Assembly (NCBI RefSeq): GCF_024166365.1
Contig: NC_064821.1
Location: 51,549,093-51,613,092 of the forward strand
DNA: 64,000 nucleotides
Reading direction: 5' to 3'
Source of the DNA: Elephas maximus indicus
Taxonomy: Eukaryota > Chordata > Mammalia > Proboscidea > Elephantidae
Under the pieces are notes generated by a model. It did not search any database. It worked only from the letters and a program-made list of their open reading frames with translations, and was not told the DNA's origin. The translations under genes and the position numbers were made by a program. Positions 41,531-52,189 of the stretch are shown here, in pieces (the stretch's first letter is position 1; each line of letters begins with the position of its first letter).

Positions 41531-43684
41531 GCCACAGGGATTTTGGCTCTTGGGGCAGGGGGCAGGGGAAGTGGCTGGACTAGGTGGCCTCTGAAGCTCA
41601 GCTCCCCAGCTCTGGACCCCACACCTGGGCTGTGACAGAGATGTCTTTGGCAGGTCATGCAGGTGGGCTTCCTTACTCCATATGCCAGCTCGAGCCTCAG
41701 GTGGTAACAGAGACTGACCCCATCACATACATGAGTATACATGCCCTGTGGTGCCTGGACAAACATCTTCTCATGTCGGGACACAAAATCCCAGTTTGGA
41801 GTGGGGATGGAGGTGATATGGACATATGCCTGGGCAGCAAGTAGCTGAACAGAGGTGCCCCTTTCCCTTTATCAGCTCCCCACTACAATGTGTATCCTGA
41901 AACTCACTCGTTTGTGTCTGGGGGGCCAGGCTTAGGATTGGTCAGTGCACAACAAGGACACGTTAGATAACTCTGTACATTGTGGTCTTGGGCTGTCCTC
42001 TCTGACCCCAACCTTGACCTCCTATCAGTGCCCAGCACAGCATGGAACACGTCCTTAGAAAAATAATGTATTCATTCATGAACACGATGGCCTCCATCTA
42101 CTGGGCTGTATCTACCGTATGGGACGCTAATGCCCTGGTGTAGTGGGAGGTGGAAACTGTTAGTCTATTTTGCAGAGGAGGAAAACCAAAGCACAGAGAA
42201 AGATCACTTTGTCACTTGTCCAAAGTGGTATGGCCAATAAGCAGCAGGGCCAGGGGTCTCAAGCAAGTCTGTTGGACTCCAAGTTCTAATAATGTCCACC
42301 AGCCGCAAGCTGCCTCTCTGCTGCCATGCTTACTGAGCACCTACAAGATGCTCACTAGTCCCTAAGCTGGAGGGAGAGGTCCAACCGGATGGCGTCTGAG
42401 CCCAGGCACACAGGAAGGGACACTGAGCTGTGTCACTCATCCAGGACCACCAAGCCTGCCATCTGAGGCAAGTCCTTGTCCTGACTGTCAGGCCTGAAGT
42501 TTTCGCGTTCACCTTCAATCCCCTCCTAGAGTGGTGCTCAGGGAGAAAGGGATCAGAATTCCTCCCAGGGACTTTGAACTATCGGAGCCAGTGGAGGCGC
42601 CCTGCCCATCTCCGCACCCATTTCATCTTCTCTTATCTCTCCCTCTTTATGGGTGCAGGCTCCACTTACTCCCCCCTCCAGCAAGGAAGGCGAGACTCAC
42701 AGGACCTGCTGCAGAGCCAAACATGAAAGCCACCGGCAGCGAGTTGGCAAAGCAGGCAGTGATGAAAGCCAGTGCTGAGATAAACCCGGCAGACAGGCGT
42801 CCTGAGTCTACGGGCTGTTTGTATATCAGCACCATCACCAAGGTGCAGCCAGAGCTTCCAGTGCCTTCCCTGAAGTTCCAGCACCATCCATGTGGTGAGA
42901 TGGAAGGCCTGACAGGGGGAAGGAGGTGGTAGCCTGAACACAGGACAGAACCAGGACTGGCATCAGGAAGTGGGAAGGAATCAGTGACATTTAGTGAGAG
43001 TCTCCTTGGTGCCACACCCTGGTCATGGGCTGGGGGTCAGCTCTGAACAAGATGTCAGGGGAGAGAGCACACATACACATGCACGCTTGCACATACACAC
43101 AGGCACAAACGTGCACAAACACAAGTGGGTGTGCATGGACACGCATACACAAGAGATGAAATAAACAGGATACAGATAAGAAGTATGAAGAAAACACCAT
43201 AGGGGCAGGGTCTTAGGGAGCAGTTGGCTGAGCAGCTTGTCCTTCGTCTTGGGCAACAGCCTCTCACATCCGCTTTCTTTACAGTGGGTTTCTAGCCCAA
43301 CCATGGCATAGGCAATTTCCTTTTCTGTCTTCTCTACGATCAGCAAGGGTTCCATGGGGCACTTTGAGGGGTTCTTTGGAGCCTGGATGGAGCATGTAGG
43401 ACTCTAGAGGGGCAGGGCAGGGCAGTATCACTGAGTACTTAGAGAGGCCAGCCCTGGTAAGGCTCACAAAAGAGTCATTCTCATAGGACCCTGAGGAGGT
43501 AGGGAAGCAACAGGGACATATGAGTATTTCCTGCATTTTAAGGATCAAGGAGGAGCCTTCATGGAGCCTGGCTGAGGCCTATAACACTCAGTGATGGATA
43601 CTGCTGTGAGTTTGAATTCTATGCCAGTGGGGCAAATATTCCAAAATCAGCTCCCCCACTTTAGATTTTTGTTAGTATTGTTAT
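41531..43684. other. Intergenic, largely unique sequence
   Basis: No gene is recognised. It contains a (CA)n-rich patch at 43068-43150. Frames up to 133 codons show no domains or splice logic. Confidence 0.5.
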
Positions 43685-43960
43685 TGTTGTGGTAAAATAT
43701 GTATATAACAAAACATTTGCCATTTCAACATTTTTTACATTTATAGTTCAGTGACATTAGTTACAATCATCGTGTTGTACAACCATCACCAGGATTCGTT
43801 TTCAAATTTTCCTGTCACCCTTAACAAAACAATGGCCCCCACCCCCGCCTCTGCCCCTGGTCACCACTAATAAACTTTGGTCTCTAAACATTTGCCTGTT
43901 TTACGTATTTCATAAAGTGGAATCATAGAATATTTCCCGCTTAGTTTTGACTAGCCACAA
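43685..43960 (-). mobile_element. L1 3' UTR fragment
   Basis: GTTGTGGTAAAATATGTATA, then CATTAGTTACAATCATCG, then CTGCCCCTGGTCACCACTAA, then AGTGGAATCATAGAATAT. Confidence 0.7.
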
Positions 43961-45361
43961 AACAAACATCTCCCCTGGAGAGAAGGGCTCTCACATTTCC
44001 CAGCGATCTCCAGACTATTCCAGAAAACACAGGGAGATGGAAGTAGGTGAGCTGACTGCCTGACTACTGCCAAGAACGTTTTCCCCCGACCCTGTCCCCT
44101 TCCTGGCTTTGTGTGAAGAGTGCCCTGCACACGGCTGGTTTTACTGACAAGTCACAACACTATTTGATAGTTTCAGAATCTTGGCATCAACCAGAGACAG
44201 GACAAGAGAGCCCCAAGCAACCCAGATCCTGCTCCGAGGCATTCCATCAGTTCCTTCATTTCCTCTGGCCCCATCTCCCACTGGCTTACTGCTTCCTGAA
44301 GCTGGTCCTCCAGGCAGGAGTGAAAAAATCACAACCACACACACAAAAAGCCACACAGACTAATAAGAAGAGCAGGCCTTCCTTTGCCCTGGCAGACCTT
44401 TGACCAAGAAGCATGGCCTGCAGCTTGTCATGAGTGGAAGGGAAACATCAGAGAAAAAGTTTCTAGATTGAAACCCAGCAACAATCCCTGTGCCAGTAAC
44501 GGCCACAGCTTCACCTTCCAGACCCTTCTCCTCCCAAGTACTTCCTGTGAATGGCCACCTTCTCACAGTGCCTTTCAGACTGCACTTTGGTTATTCGCTC
44601 TGCTCTTTGACCTGCAGTTTGGTTTACCCACTTGGGAAAGGTTATGGCTGGGACCCACATCAGCGTTGTTAGTGCCCGTGAATCAAGGGACACTTGGAAA
44701 TCATTTCAAAACCTTTTGGCCATAAAGAGAAATGAAGTCCTGACGCATGTCACGACATGGATGAACCTGGTAAACGTCATGCTGAGCAAAACAAGTCAGT
44801 CGCAAAAGAACAAATACCGAATGACCTCACTTATGTGAAATAAGCAAATATATAGAAACCAAAGATTATTAGTGGTTACCAAGAGTGGGAAGGAGGGGAA
44901 GGGGGATTTGCCCAGAGGGCAGTGAGTTTCTGTTAATAGTGGCAGAATAATTTGGAAAAGGATGGCGAGAATGGTTGCACAACCTGAAGAATGTAATCAG
45001 CGTCACTGAATTACACTTGCAGAAATCATTGAATTAGTGTGTGTTTTGTTGTATATAATTTCACCATCACCACAACAAAAGTCGTGTCATATTTGGTGCC
45101 TTCTGTAAGCCTCACACACCCTGAAGGAGCTGATATTACTGTCCCTTTTTACTAGATGCAGAAACAAATTCAAAGAGATTGGGTGATTCATCCAAGGTCA
45201 TGAAGATAAAATGCTGGAGAGCTAGCTAGGGAGGAGAGGATGGGGAGGAGGGCAAGAATCCAGGCCTTAAAATTCCTAGGGCAACACTATTCCTCCGCAG
45301 TGTGCTGGAATGCCGAGGCTGATCTCCCAGGCTCTGCTAGTAGGAAATGGGATATGGCTGT
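43961..45361. other. Intergenic; L1 3' end at about 44700-45082 (plus)
   Basis: 44700-45082 is the sense 3' end of an old L1 (GACATGGATGAACCTGGTAA, AATGGTTGCACAAC, CACTGAATTACAC, A-rich end). The rest has no recognised gene. Confidence 0.6.
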
Positions 45362-46512
45362 TGTAATAGGTTGAATAGAGCCCTCCTAAAAGATACATCC
45401 AAGTCCTAACCACTGGGAGCTATGAATGGGAACTTATTTGGAAAAAAGATCTTTGGGGATATAATTAAGTTAAGGATTTTGAGATGAGATCATCCTGGAT
45501 TTAGGGTGGGCCCTAAATCCAATGTTTTTGTTAGCTGCCATTGAGTTAGCCCCTGACACGTGGCAATCTCATGCGCAGTGAAACAAAGCACTGTCTGGTC
45601 CTGTCCCATCCCTATGATAGGTTGCAGACCAACCCGCTGTGACCCACAGGGTTTTTATGGGCTGATTTTGGAAGTATATAGCCAGGCCTTTTTTCCTAGT
45701 CTGGTTTAGTCTGGAAGCTTCCTTAAAACCTATTCAGCATCATACCAACACACAAGCCTCCACTGATAGGTGGGAGCGCATGAGGTGTATTGGTTAGGGA
45801 ATCGAACCCGGTATTCTGCATGGAAGGTGAGAATTCTAGCACTGAACTACCAAAAACCAAACTGTTGCCATCGAGTTGATTCTGACTCATAGCGACTCTA
45901 TGGGACAGGGTAGAACTGCCACATATGGTTTCCAAGGAGCGCCTGGTGCACTCAAACTGCCGACCCGTTGGTTAGCAGCCCAGCTCTTAACCACTGCGCT
46001 ACCAGGGCTCCACAGTGACCCCAAATCCAGTGACAGTGTTTTTATAAGAGAAAGACAGGGAGAAATTTGAGACACAGACACAGGAAAGGCCACATAAAGA
46101 CAAAGGCAGAGATTAGAATGACGCTGCCACAAGCCAAGGAATGCCTGGATCTACCAGAAGCTGGAAGAAGACTTCAGAGGGGGCACCACCCTGCCGACAC
46201 CTTGATTTTGTACTGTGAGCCTCTGGAACTGTGAGGGAATAATTCCTGTTGTTTTAAGCCACCCAGTTTGTGGTGAACAAGCCCTGATGGTAAAGTGGTC
46301 AAGCCCTCAGCTGCTAACCAAAAGGTCGGCAGTTTGAACCCACCAGCCGTTCTGCAGGAGAAAGATGTGGCAGTCTGCTTCCATAAAAATTACAGTCTTG
46401 GAAACCTTATGGGGCAATTCTACTCTGTCCTGTGGGTTCACTATGAGTCGGAATTGACAGAACAGCAACAGGCTTGGTTTGGTTTGGAGTTTGTGATTTG
46501 TTATAGCACCTG
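45362..46512 (+). mobile_element. MLT1-like LTR broken by three SINE insertions
   Basis: The LTR has GTTGTAATAGGTTGAATAG at the start, GAACTGTGAGGGAATAATTC near 46225 and GTTTTAAGCCACCCAGTTTG towards the end. The first insertion block, 45523-46012, is a tRNA-Gly-headed SINE (about 45523-45848, minus) plus an Afrotherian SINE (45850-46012, minus), flanked by CCCTAAATCCAATG / CCCCAAATCCAGTG. A second, plus-strand SINE, 46276-46490, sits in the AGTTTGTGGT / AGTTTGTGAT flanks. Confidence 0.8.
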
Positions 46513-46621
46513 TAGAAAAGTAATGCAGGTGTCTTCTCACCACTTTGCCCAACACGTGGGCCTTCCCCTGCCTCTTCAATTCAACAGGCATTTATCCTGG
46601 ACTTGTCCTCACAAGACCTGC

Positions 46622-47235
46622 TGCATCAGCTTCCAAGGGCTGCTGTAACAAAGTATCACAACAGAAATGTATTGTCTCACAGTTCTGGAGGCTAGGAGTC
46701 TGAATTCAGGCTGTTTACAGGGCCCTGAATCGACTCGATGGCACTGGGTCTGGGTTCTCTCAGAAGGCTCCAGGGCAAGACTCTTTCTTGTCTCTCCCAG
46801 CTTCTCGTAGTAGCTGCCGGCATTCCTTGGCTTGCAGATACATCTTCACATGGCCAGCCTTCCTCTTTCTGTCTCTCTTTCACAGGGCCATCAGTCAGAT
46901 TGGATTAGGACTCACTCTATTCTAGTATGGTTCTGTGGTGGTGCAGTGGTTAATTGTTTGGCTGCTAACCAAAAAGTCGGCAGTTCAAATCCACCAGCCA
47001 CTCTGGAAGCCCCATGGGGCAGTTACAGTCTGTCCTATAGGTTCGCTATGAGTCAGAATCGAGTCGACAGCAACGAGTTTGGTTTTAGTTTTCTACTCTA
47101 GTATGACTTCATGTTAACCTAACAGACAATATCTCCAAAGACCCTATTTCCAAACCAGGCCAAGTTTGAAGGTACCAGGGGTTAAAACTTAAATATATCA
47201 TTTTGGGGGACCCAGTTCAATCCATAACACAAATA
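46622..47235 (-). mobile_element. MLT1-like LTR with one full and one tail-only SINE
   Basis: Antisense LTR: TTCCAAGGGCTGCTGTAACA to GTTCAATCCATAACA. 46928-47092 is a plus SINE flanked by TCTAGTATG repeats. At 46727-46756 there is only the last about 30 bases of a SINE (GAATCGACTCGATGGCACTG). Confidence 0.82.
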
Positions 47236-47242
47236 TGGTGTC

Positions 47243-47752
47243 TGTCTTAGTCATCTAGTGCTGCCGTAACAGAAATACCACAAGTGGATGGTTTTAACAA
47301 AGAGAAATTTATTTTCTCACAGTCTAGTAGGTTCCAAGTCCAAATTCAGGATGTCAGCTCCAGGGGAAGGCTCTCTCTCTGTTGGCTCTGAAGGAAGGTC
47401 CTTGTCCTCAATCTTCCCCTGGTCGAGGAGCTTCTCAGGTGCAGGGACCCCGTGTCCAAAGGATGCTCTCTGCTCCTAGTGCTTCTTTCTTAGTGGTATG
47501 AGGTCCCCAACTCTCTGCTTGCTTCCCTTTCGTTTTATCTCTTGAAAGATAAAAGGTGGTGCAGGCCACACCCCAGGGAAATTCCCTTTGGATCAGGGAG
47601 GTGACCTGAGTAAGGGTGGTGTTACAATCCTACCCTAATCCTCTTAACATAAAATTACAATCACAAAATGGAGGACAACTGTACAATACTGGGAATTATG
47701 GCCTAACCAAGTTGACAGATATTTCTGGTGGGACACAATTCAATCCATGACA
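47243..47752 (-). mobile_element. MaLR-type solo LTR with intact target duplication
   Basis: It starts TGTCTTAGTCATCTAGTGCT and ends CAATCCATGACA on the plus strand. It is flanked by GTGTC at 47238-47242 and 47753-47757. The LTR is 510 bp, close to consensus, and abuts the older LTR to its left. Confidence 0.92.
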
Positions 47753-49850
47753 GTGTCTATGAGTTGGTGTATATTTGTTCATTCACTGAGCACCTACTAT
47801 ATGCCAGCCACTGGGCTAAGGTCTGAGGAGGCAACATCCTCCTAGCTTATAGTCTAGGTCGGGGGACAGGCAATAAATAGTAAACAAATAATTTAACAGG
47901 GCAATCCTTCAGATATTGATAAGTGCTAAGAAGAGAATAAAATAAGGCAATACAACCACCTTGGAAAACAGTTTGCCAGTTTCTTAAAAAGTTTGGCTGC
48001 CATATGATACAGCCATAGCACTCCTAGGTATTTACCCTCCCAAAACAAAAACCAAACCCATTGCTGTCAAGTCGATTCCAACTCATAGTGACCCTGTAGG
48101 GCAGTGTAGTATTGCCCTACGGGTTTTTCAAGGAGCGGCTGGTAGATTTGAACTGCTGATCTTTTGGTTAGCAGCCAAGCTTTTAACCACTGTGCCATCA
48201 GGGCAATTTACCCTAGTAGGTGTTTAATAACTATGCACTGAATGAATGATTGAATGAATGAATGAATCTATTATATGTCTGGTTCTTTGTCGAGCGTGCA
48301 AGGTGCCTTTTTTCTTTTTGAGCTGAGACAGGATTGGTGAAGGACATGAAAAATTTAAACTTGAATTTTCCAAAGTATGCTCACTAAAAATATGACCTGA
48401 AGCCTTGTGGAATGTCCTTTGTGGGGATCCATTTGTTCTTCCTAGTCAGGAGCAGGGCAGGGCAGGACCTCTGGATCCTTTGAGGATACAGAGAGTTTCA
48501 TTCTCCTTTGTTCTTCCTCAGTGCTCTGGCCAGCTGGGTCTCGCTCTGGCCCTCCCTCTGCCTCTCATGCTTCTGGCCTCAGCTAGTGGAATGAATACAG
48601 TATCAGTGTGTGAGCTGCAGGGACCCGCCACAGACCCGGCCTTGTCCTTCATCCCTCTCCAACCTGTCCTCCCCTCCTCACTGTGCTCCATCCTTTTCAA
48701 CTCAGCCTGGTCTGTGTCTTTGTGACAATGCAAGCAGTGTAGCTCAAGGTTAAACGTGCAGGTTCTGAAGCCAGACCTCCGGGGTTCCCAACCCACTTGT
48801 AGTACTAGCCAGTGAAGTGACTTTTGGCAAGCCACATAATATCTCTTAACTCCAATTTCCTAACTGTAAATAAGAATAGTACCTACACCATGAGGTTGTT
48901 GCAAGCATTTACTATGAAGTGCTTTTCACAGCCCTGGTTAAGAGCTTGGCTGCTAACCAGAAGGTCAGCAGCTTGAATCCACCAGCTGCTCCTTGGAAAC
49001 CCTCTGGGGCAGTTCTACCCTGTCCTGTAGGGTCTCTATGAGTCAGAAGGTTTTTTTTTTTTTACAACAAAATAAGTACTTAATAAATGTCAGCTCTAAT
49101 CACATAAATTGTTTGTTTTGCATTCTCTCCTTATGAGATGATCATTGCTCACGGTCTTATTACACACTAACAGGCTCAGATTAAACATGTGTGTCATTAG
49201 AACTGTATCGCATAGAGTTTTTAAAAGTAGATCACCAGGCCTGTCGTCCGAGGTGCCTCTGGGTGGATTTGAACAGCTGACCTTTCGGTTAGTAGCTCGG
49301 TGCTTAACTATTTGCACCACCCAGGGAGCTGTGTGTACTGCCCATTTACTAAGTGCCAGGCACTCTTCTGGGCACTTTACATTGGCACTCACACCAAAAA
49401 CCAAACCCACTGCCTTTGGGTCGATTCCGACTCATAGCGACCCTACAGGACAGAGTAGAACTGCCCCATAAGGTTTCCAAGGAGCTGTTGGTGGATTTGA
49501 ACTGAGGCCTTTTGGTTGGCAACCGAGCTCTTAACCACCGCACCACCAGGGCTCCTCAAAGCTAGCAGGTATTGTAAATGTCTCCATTTTAACACCGGGA
49601 AAGAGGAAGTTGAGAGGGTGCCCCAGGGACTGAGACACCAGCTGTCGCTACATCCACAGTTTGCACTTGGAAGTCCCCCCAGGTTCTCGTGACTGCAGGT
49701 GGTCTCATCAGCCCAGGTGTCACCACCTGCTGGCATATTAGCCAGGCAGGACATCGCTCCCTTTGCTCAAGAAACCCCGATATTCTGCCTGCGGGCCCCC
49801 AGGAACTGCCTGGGCAGTCCAGGAGCCAGGAGGCTACAAGACAACCGGAA
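47753..49850. other. Intergenic repeats before AGTRAP
   Basis: 47940-48040 is an L1 ORF2 fragment (+). 48044-48206 is a minus SINE with ATTTACCCT duplications. 48240-48268 is (AATG)n. About 48730-48925 is a MIR. 48926-49078 is a plus SINE. 49200-49328 is an older minus SINE. 49395-49557 is a minus SINE. 48405-48725 is unique sequence without a recognised gene. Confidence 0.7.
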
Positions 49851-50460
49851 CAGACCGACGCCGTCTCCTAGCAACCGGGCCGCGCTCACGTGGTCCGGGA
49901 GCGCGGATAGGGTTGGAGTTGCTACAACGGGCGGGGCGGGGCCGGGCAAGTTTGTTTCCAGACTTCGGAGCCGAAGAGCTCCTACCGCTGCAACGCAGGT
50001 GCACTGGGCCTGGGTCAGGATGGAGCTGCCCGCCGTGAACCTGAAGGTACGACGGGCGGGACGGGGCGGAGGTGGCCACGCCGCGGGCAGGCGGGGCGGC
50101 GGGTATCTGGGAGTGTGTTGGGTGTTTGCTTTCTATAAAGGATTTTAAAGGCGGGAGGACGGAGAGTTTGGCAGGGAGAAAGGGGAGGAGGGAACGGACA
50201 CCACCCCAGGTGAGAAGGAGGTGGGGAAGGTAGGCCTCAGCGGGGAGGAGGGATCCAGAAAAAAGCGAGCAGGGAGGATCCAGAGGGGGGACTGGAGGCT
50301 GACCAGGGTCGGAAGGGCCGCCTGGTCCCGGAGCCGGCCTCCTCCAGCTGGGAGCTCCGCCCCGGAGGATTGCAGGGCCTACACGCTCAGAATTCCTGTG
50401 GGGAGGGAGGCAGGCGCGGGGGGAGGGGCCCACTGAGCGCCTGCGGCAGGGGCTTGAGGT
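49830..50460 (+). promoter_or_regulatory. AGTRAP: AGTRAP CpG-island promoter
   Basis: A sharp rise in CpG and GC boxes (GGGCGGGGCGGGGCC near 49930). Upstream motifs are an ETS-type ACCGGAAC (about 49853), an RFX X-box-like GTCTCCTAGCAAC (49863-49875) and an E-box CACGTGG (about 49887). No TATA box is seen. The transcription start is likely between about 49,900 and 49,990. Confidence 0.7.
50020..50046 (+). CDS. AGTRAP: AGTRAP exon 1, coding part (gene continues outside window)
   Basis: The nine codons M-E-L-P-A-V-N-L-K are identical to the known N-terminus of the type-1 angiotensin II receptor-associated protein. This small multi-pass membrane protein of the ER/Golgi and cell surface binds the AT1 receptor tail and promotes its internalisation. 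The start has a good context (A at -3, G at +4). The donor is CTGAAG then GTACGA (GT at 50047), phase 0. Position about 12 kb after DRAXIN on the same strand agrees with mammalian gene order. The codons are few, but position, CpG island, splice site and sequence agree. Exon 2, which should encode the first membrane helix, was searched for by eye to the window end and not found. Confidence 0.85.
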
Positions 50461-51711
50461 TGGGCCACATCTCCCCCAAGGAGACGCTGAGACCACACTT
50501 TTCACTTGGGCCCCCAGTTGGGTCCTGCTAGCCTCCTTTATTCACTCAGTGAGGTTAAGAAAAGGCCCCTGGGTGGAGCAAATGGTTTGCCCTGACTGTG
50601 AACCTAAAGGTGGGCGGCTTAAACTGGATTACCAGCAGCACCGCAAAAGAAGGGCCTGGCGATCTACTTCTGTAAAGATTGCAGCCAAGAAAACCTTATG
50701 GAGCAGTTCTACTCTGTAACACATGGGGTCGCCCGCCATGAGTCAGAATCAACTGGAAGGCAACAGGTTTGGTTTTCGTTTTGGAGATTTAAGAAAATCA
50801 GATGTTGCCAGAAAGTGGTTTTCAGAATTATTAAGTCTAGCTTTCTTATTTCAAGCGAGCAGAAAAACCCCACATTGTGCACTTTGGAAGACACTGTGGG
50901 GCTTCCTGGGATGTCTTCATTTCCTGTCCTGTGTCTTCGGCGTTGTCACGATGCCAGCGGCTGTTCTTCTTTTTCTCCCCGCCCACCTCCAGCCTTCGTC
51001 TAGGTTCTGCCTGCAGACAGAGGGGCTGGGCCCTTAGCTTTGGTCTGGAAGGCTGAACCTTGGACCAAACCCGCCCATTTAAGGTCTTGGTGCAGCCTCC
51101 TTTGGGACCATATCCAGGAATGCCCTTTTACTCAGGAGTGACAAACCATTTAGCACCCCGTGGTGTGGTGCCTGGTGCAAGAAGAACCCAGGGGTGGCTG
51201 ATTCCAAAACGACTCATAATCTATGTTTCGATTAGACATGCCTGTGCTGTGATTTCACCTGGGTGCAGATTTTCTTTTCAATCAGCAGATGGGAGGAGAG
51301 ATCCCTGGAACAAGGGGTCGGACTTGGGTTTAAAGTTTAGCTGGGAAGAAATTCACATGAGGCCATCTGAGGTTTGTTGGTATCAGTACCCAAGTCTTTT
51401 GAGCACCTATGCTATTCCAGGTGGGTTGGGTTTAATGTAGAAGGTATACACCTGCTGACTGCCTTTCCTCTGATTAGAGATTTGCACAAACTAATTGCTA
51501 AAAATGGGAGAATCGGGTGAGGGACAGTGCTGCAGGAACTGAAAAGAAAGAAGAGAGCTCTCATTTATGGAGTATCTGTGGTGTGCCGGGATTAATTATT
51601 TAATCACAACAACCTCCCGAGCAAACTTTTGACAGATGAGCAAACTTTGGCTCAGAGAGGGTAAGTAACTTGACCCCAGAAGCCACCCTCTGCAGTGGGA
51701 TGCAGAACATT
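50047..51711. other. AGTRAP intron 1, proximal
   Basis: CpG-rich to about 50460. 50562-50788 is a plus older-subfamily SINE. The rest is unique, ending in a MIR/L2-like piece at about 51540-51700 (GAGCAAACTTTGGCTCAGAG). Confidence 0.6.
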
Positions 51712-52189
51712 TTGTTAATAAACTTTGTTATGCCCAGTGACCTAGATGTCCCCCGAAACCATTGTCCCCAGACCCCAGCCCCTGCTACTTGGTCCCTCGA
51801 AGTGTTTGGTTGTATTCAGGAAACTTCTTAGCTTTTGGCTTAGTCCAGTTGTGCTAACTTCCCCTGTGTGGTGTGTTTTTCCTTTCCTTCACCTGAGATC
51901 ATTCTTGTCTACTATCTAGTTAGTGAATACCCATCTCCTTCCCTCCCCACCCTCGTAACCATCAAAGAATGTTTTCTTCTGTGTTGAAACCTTTTTTTGA
52001 GTTCTTATGATAGTGGTCTCGATACAATATTTGTCCTTTTGCGACTAAGTTCACTCAGCGTGAGGCCTTCCAGATTCATCCGTGTTGTGAGATGTTTCGT
52101 GAATTCATCATTGTTCTTTATTGTTGCGTAGTAGTCTGTTTTGTGAATGTACCATAATTTATTTATTTGTCTGTTGATGGACACCTAGG

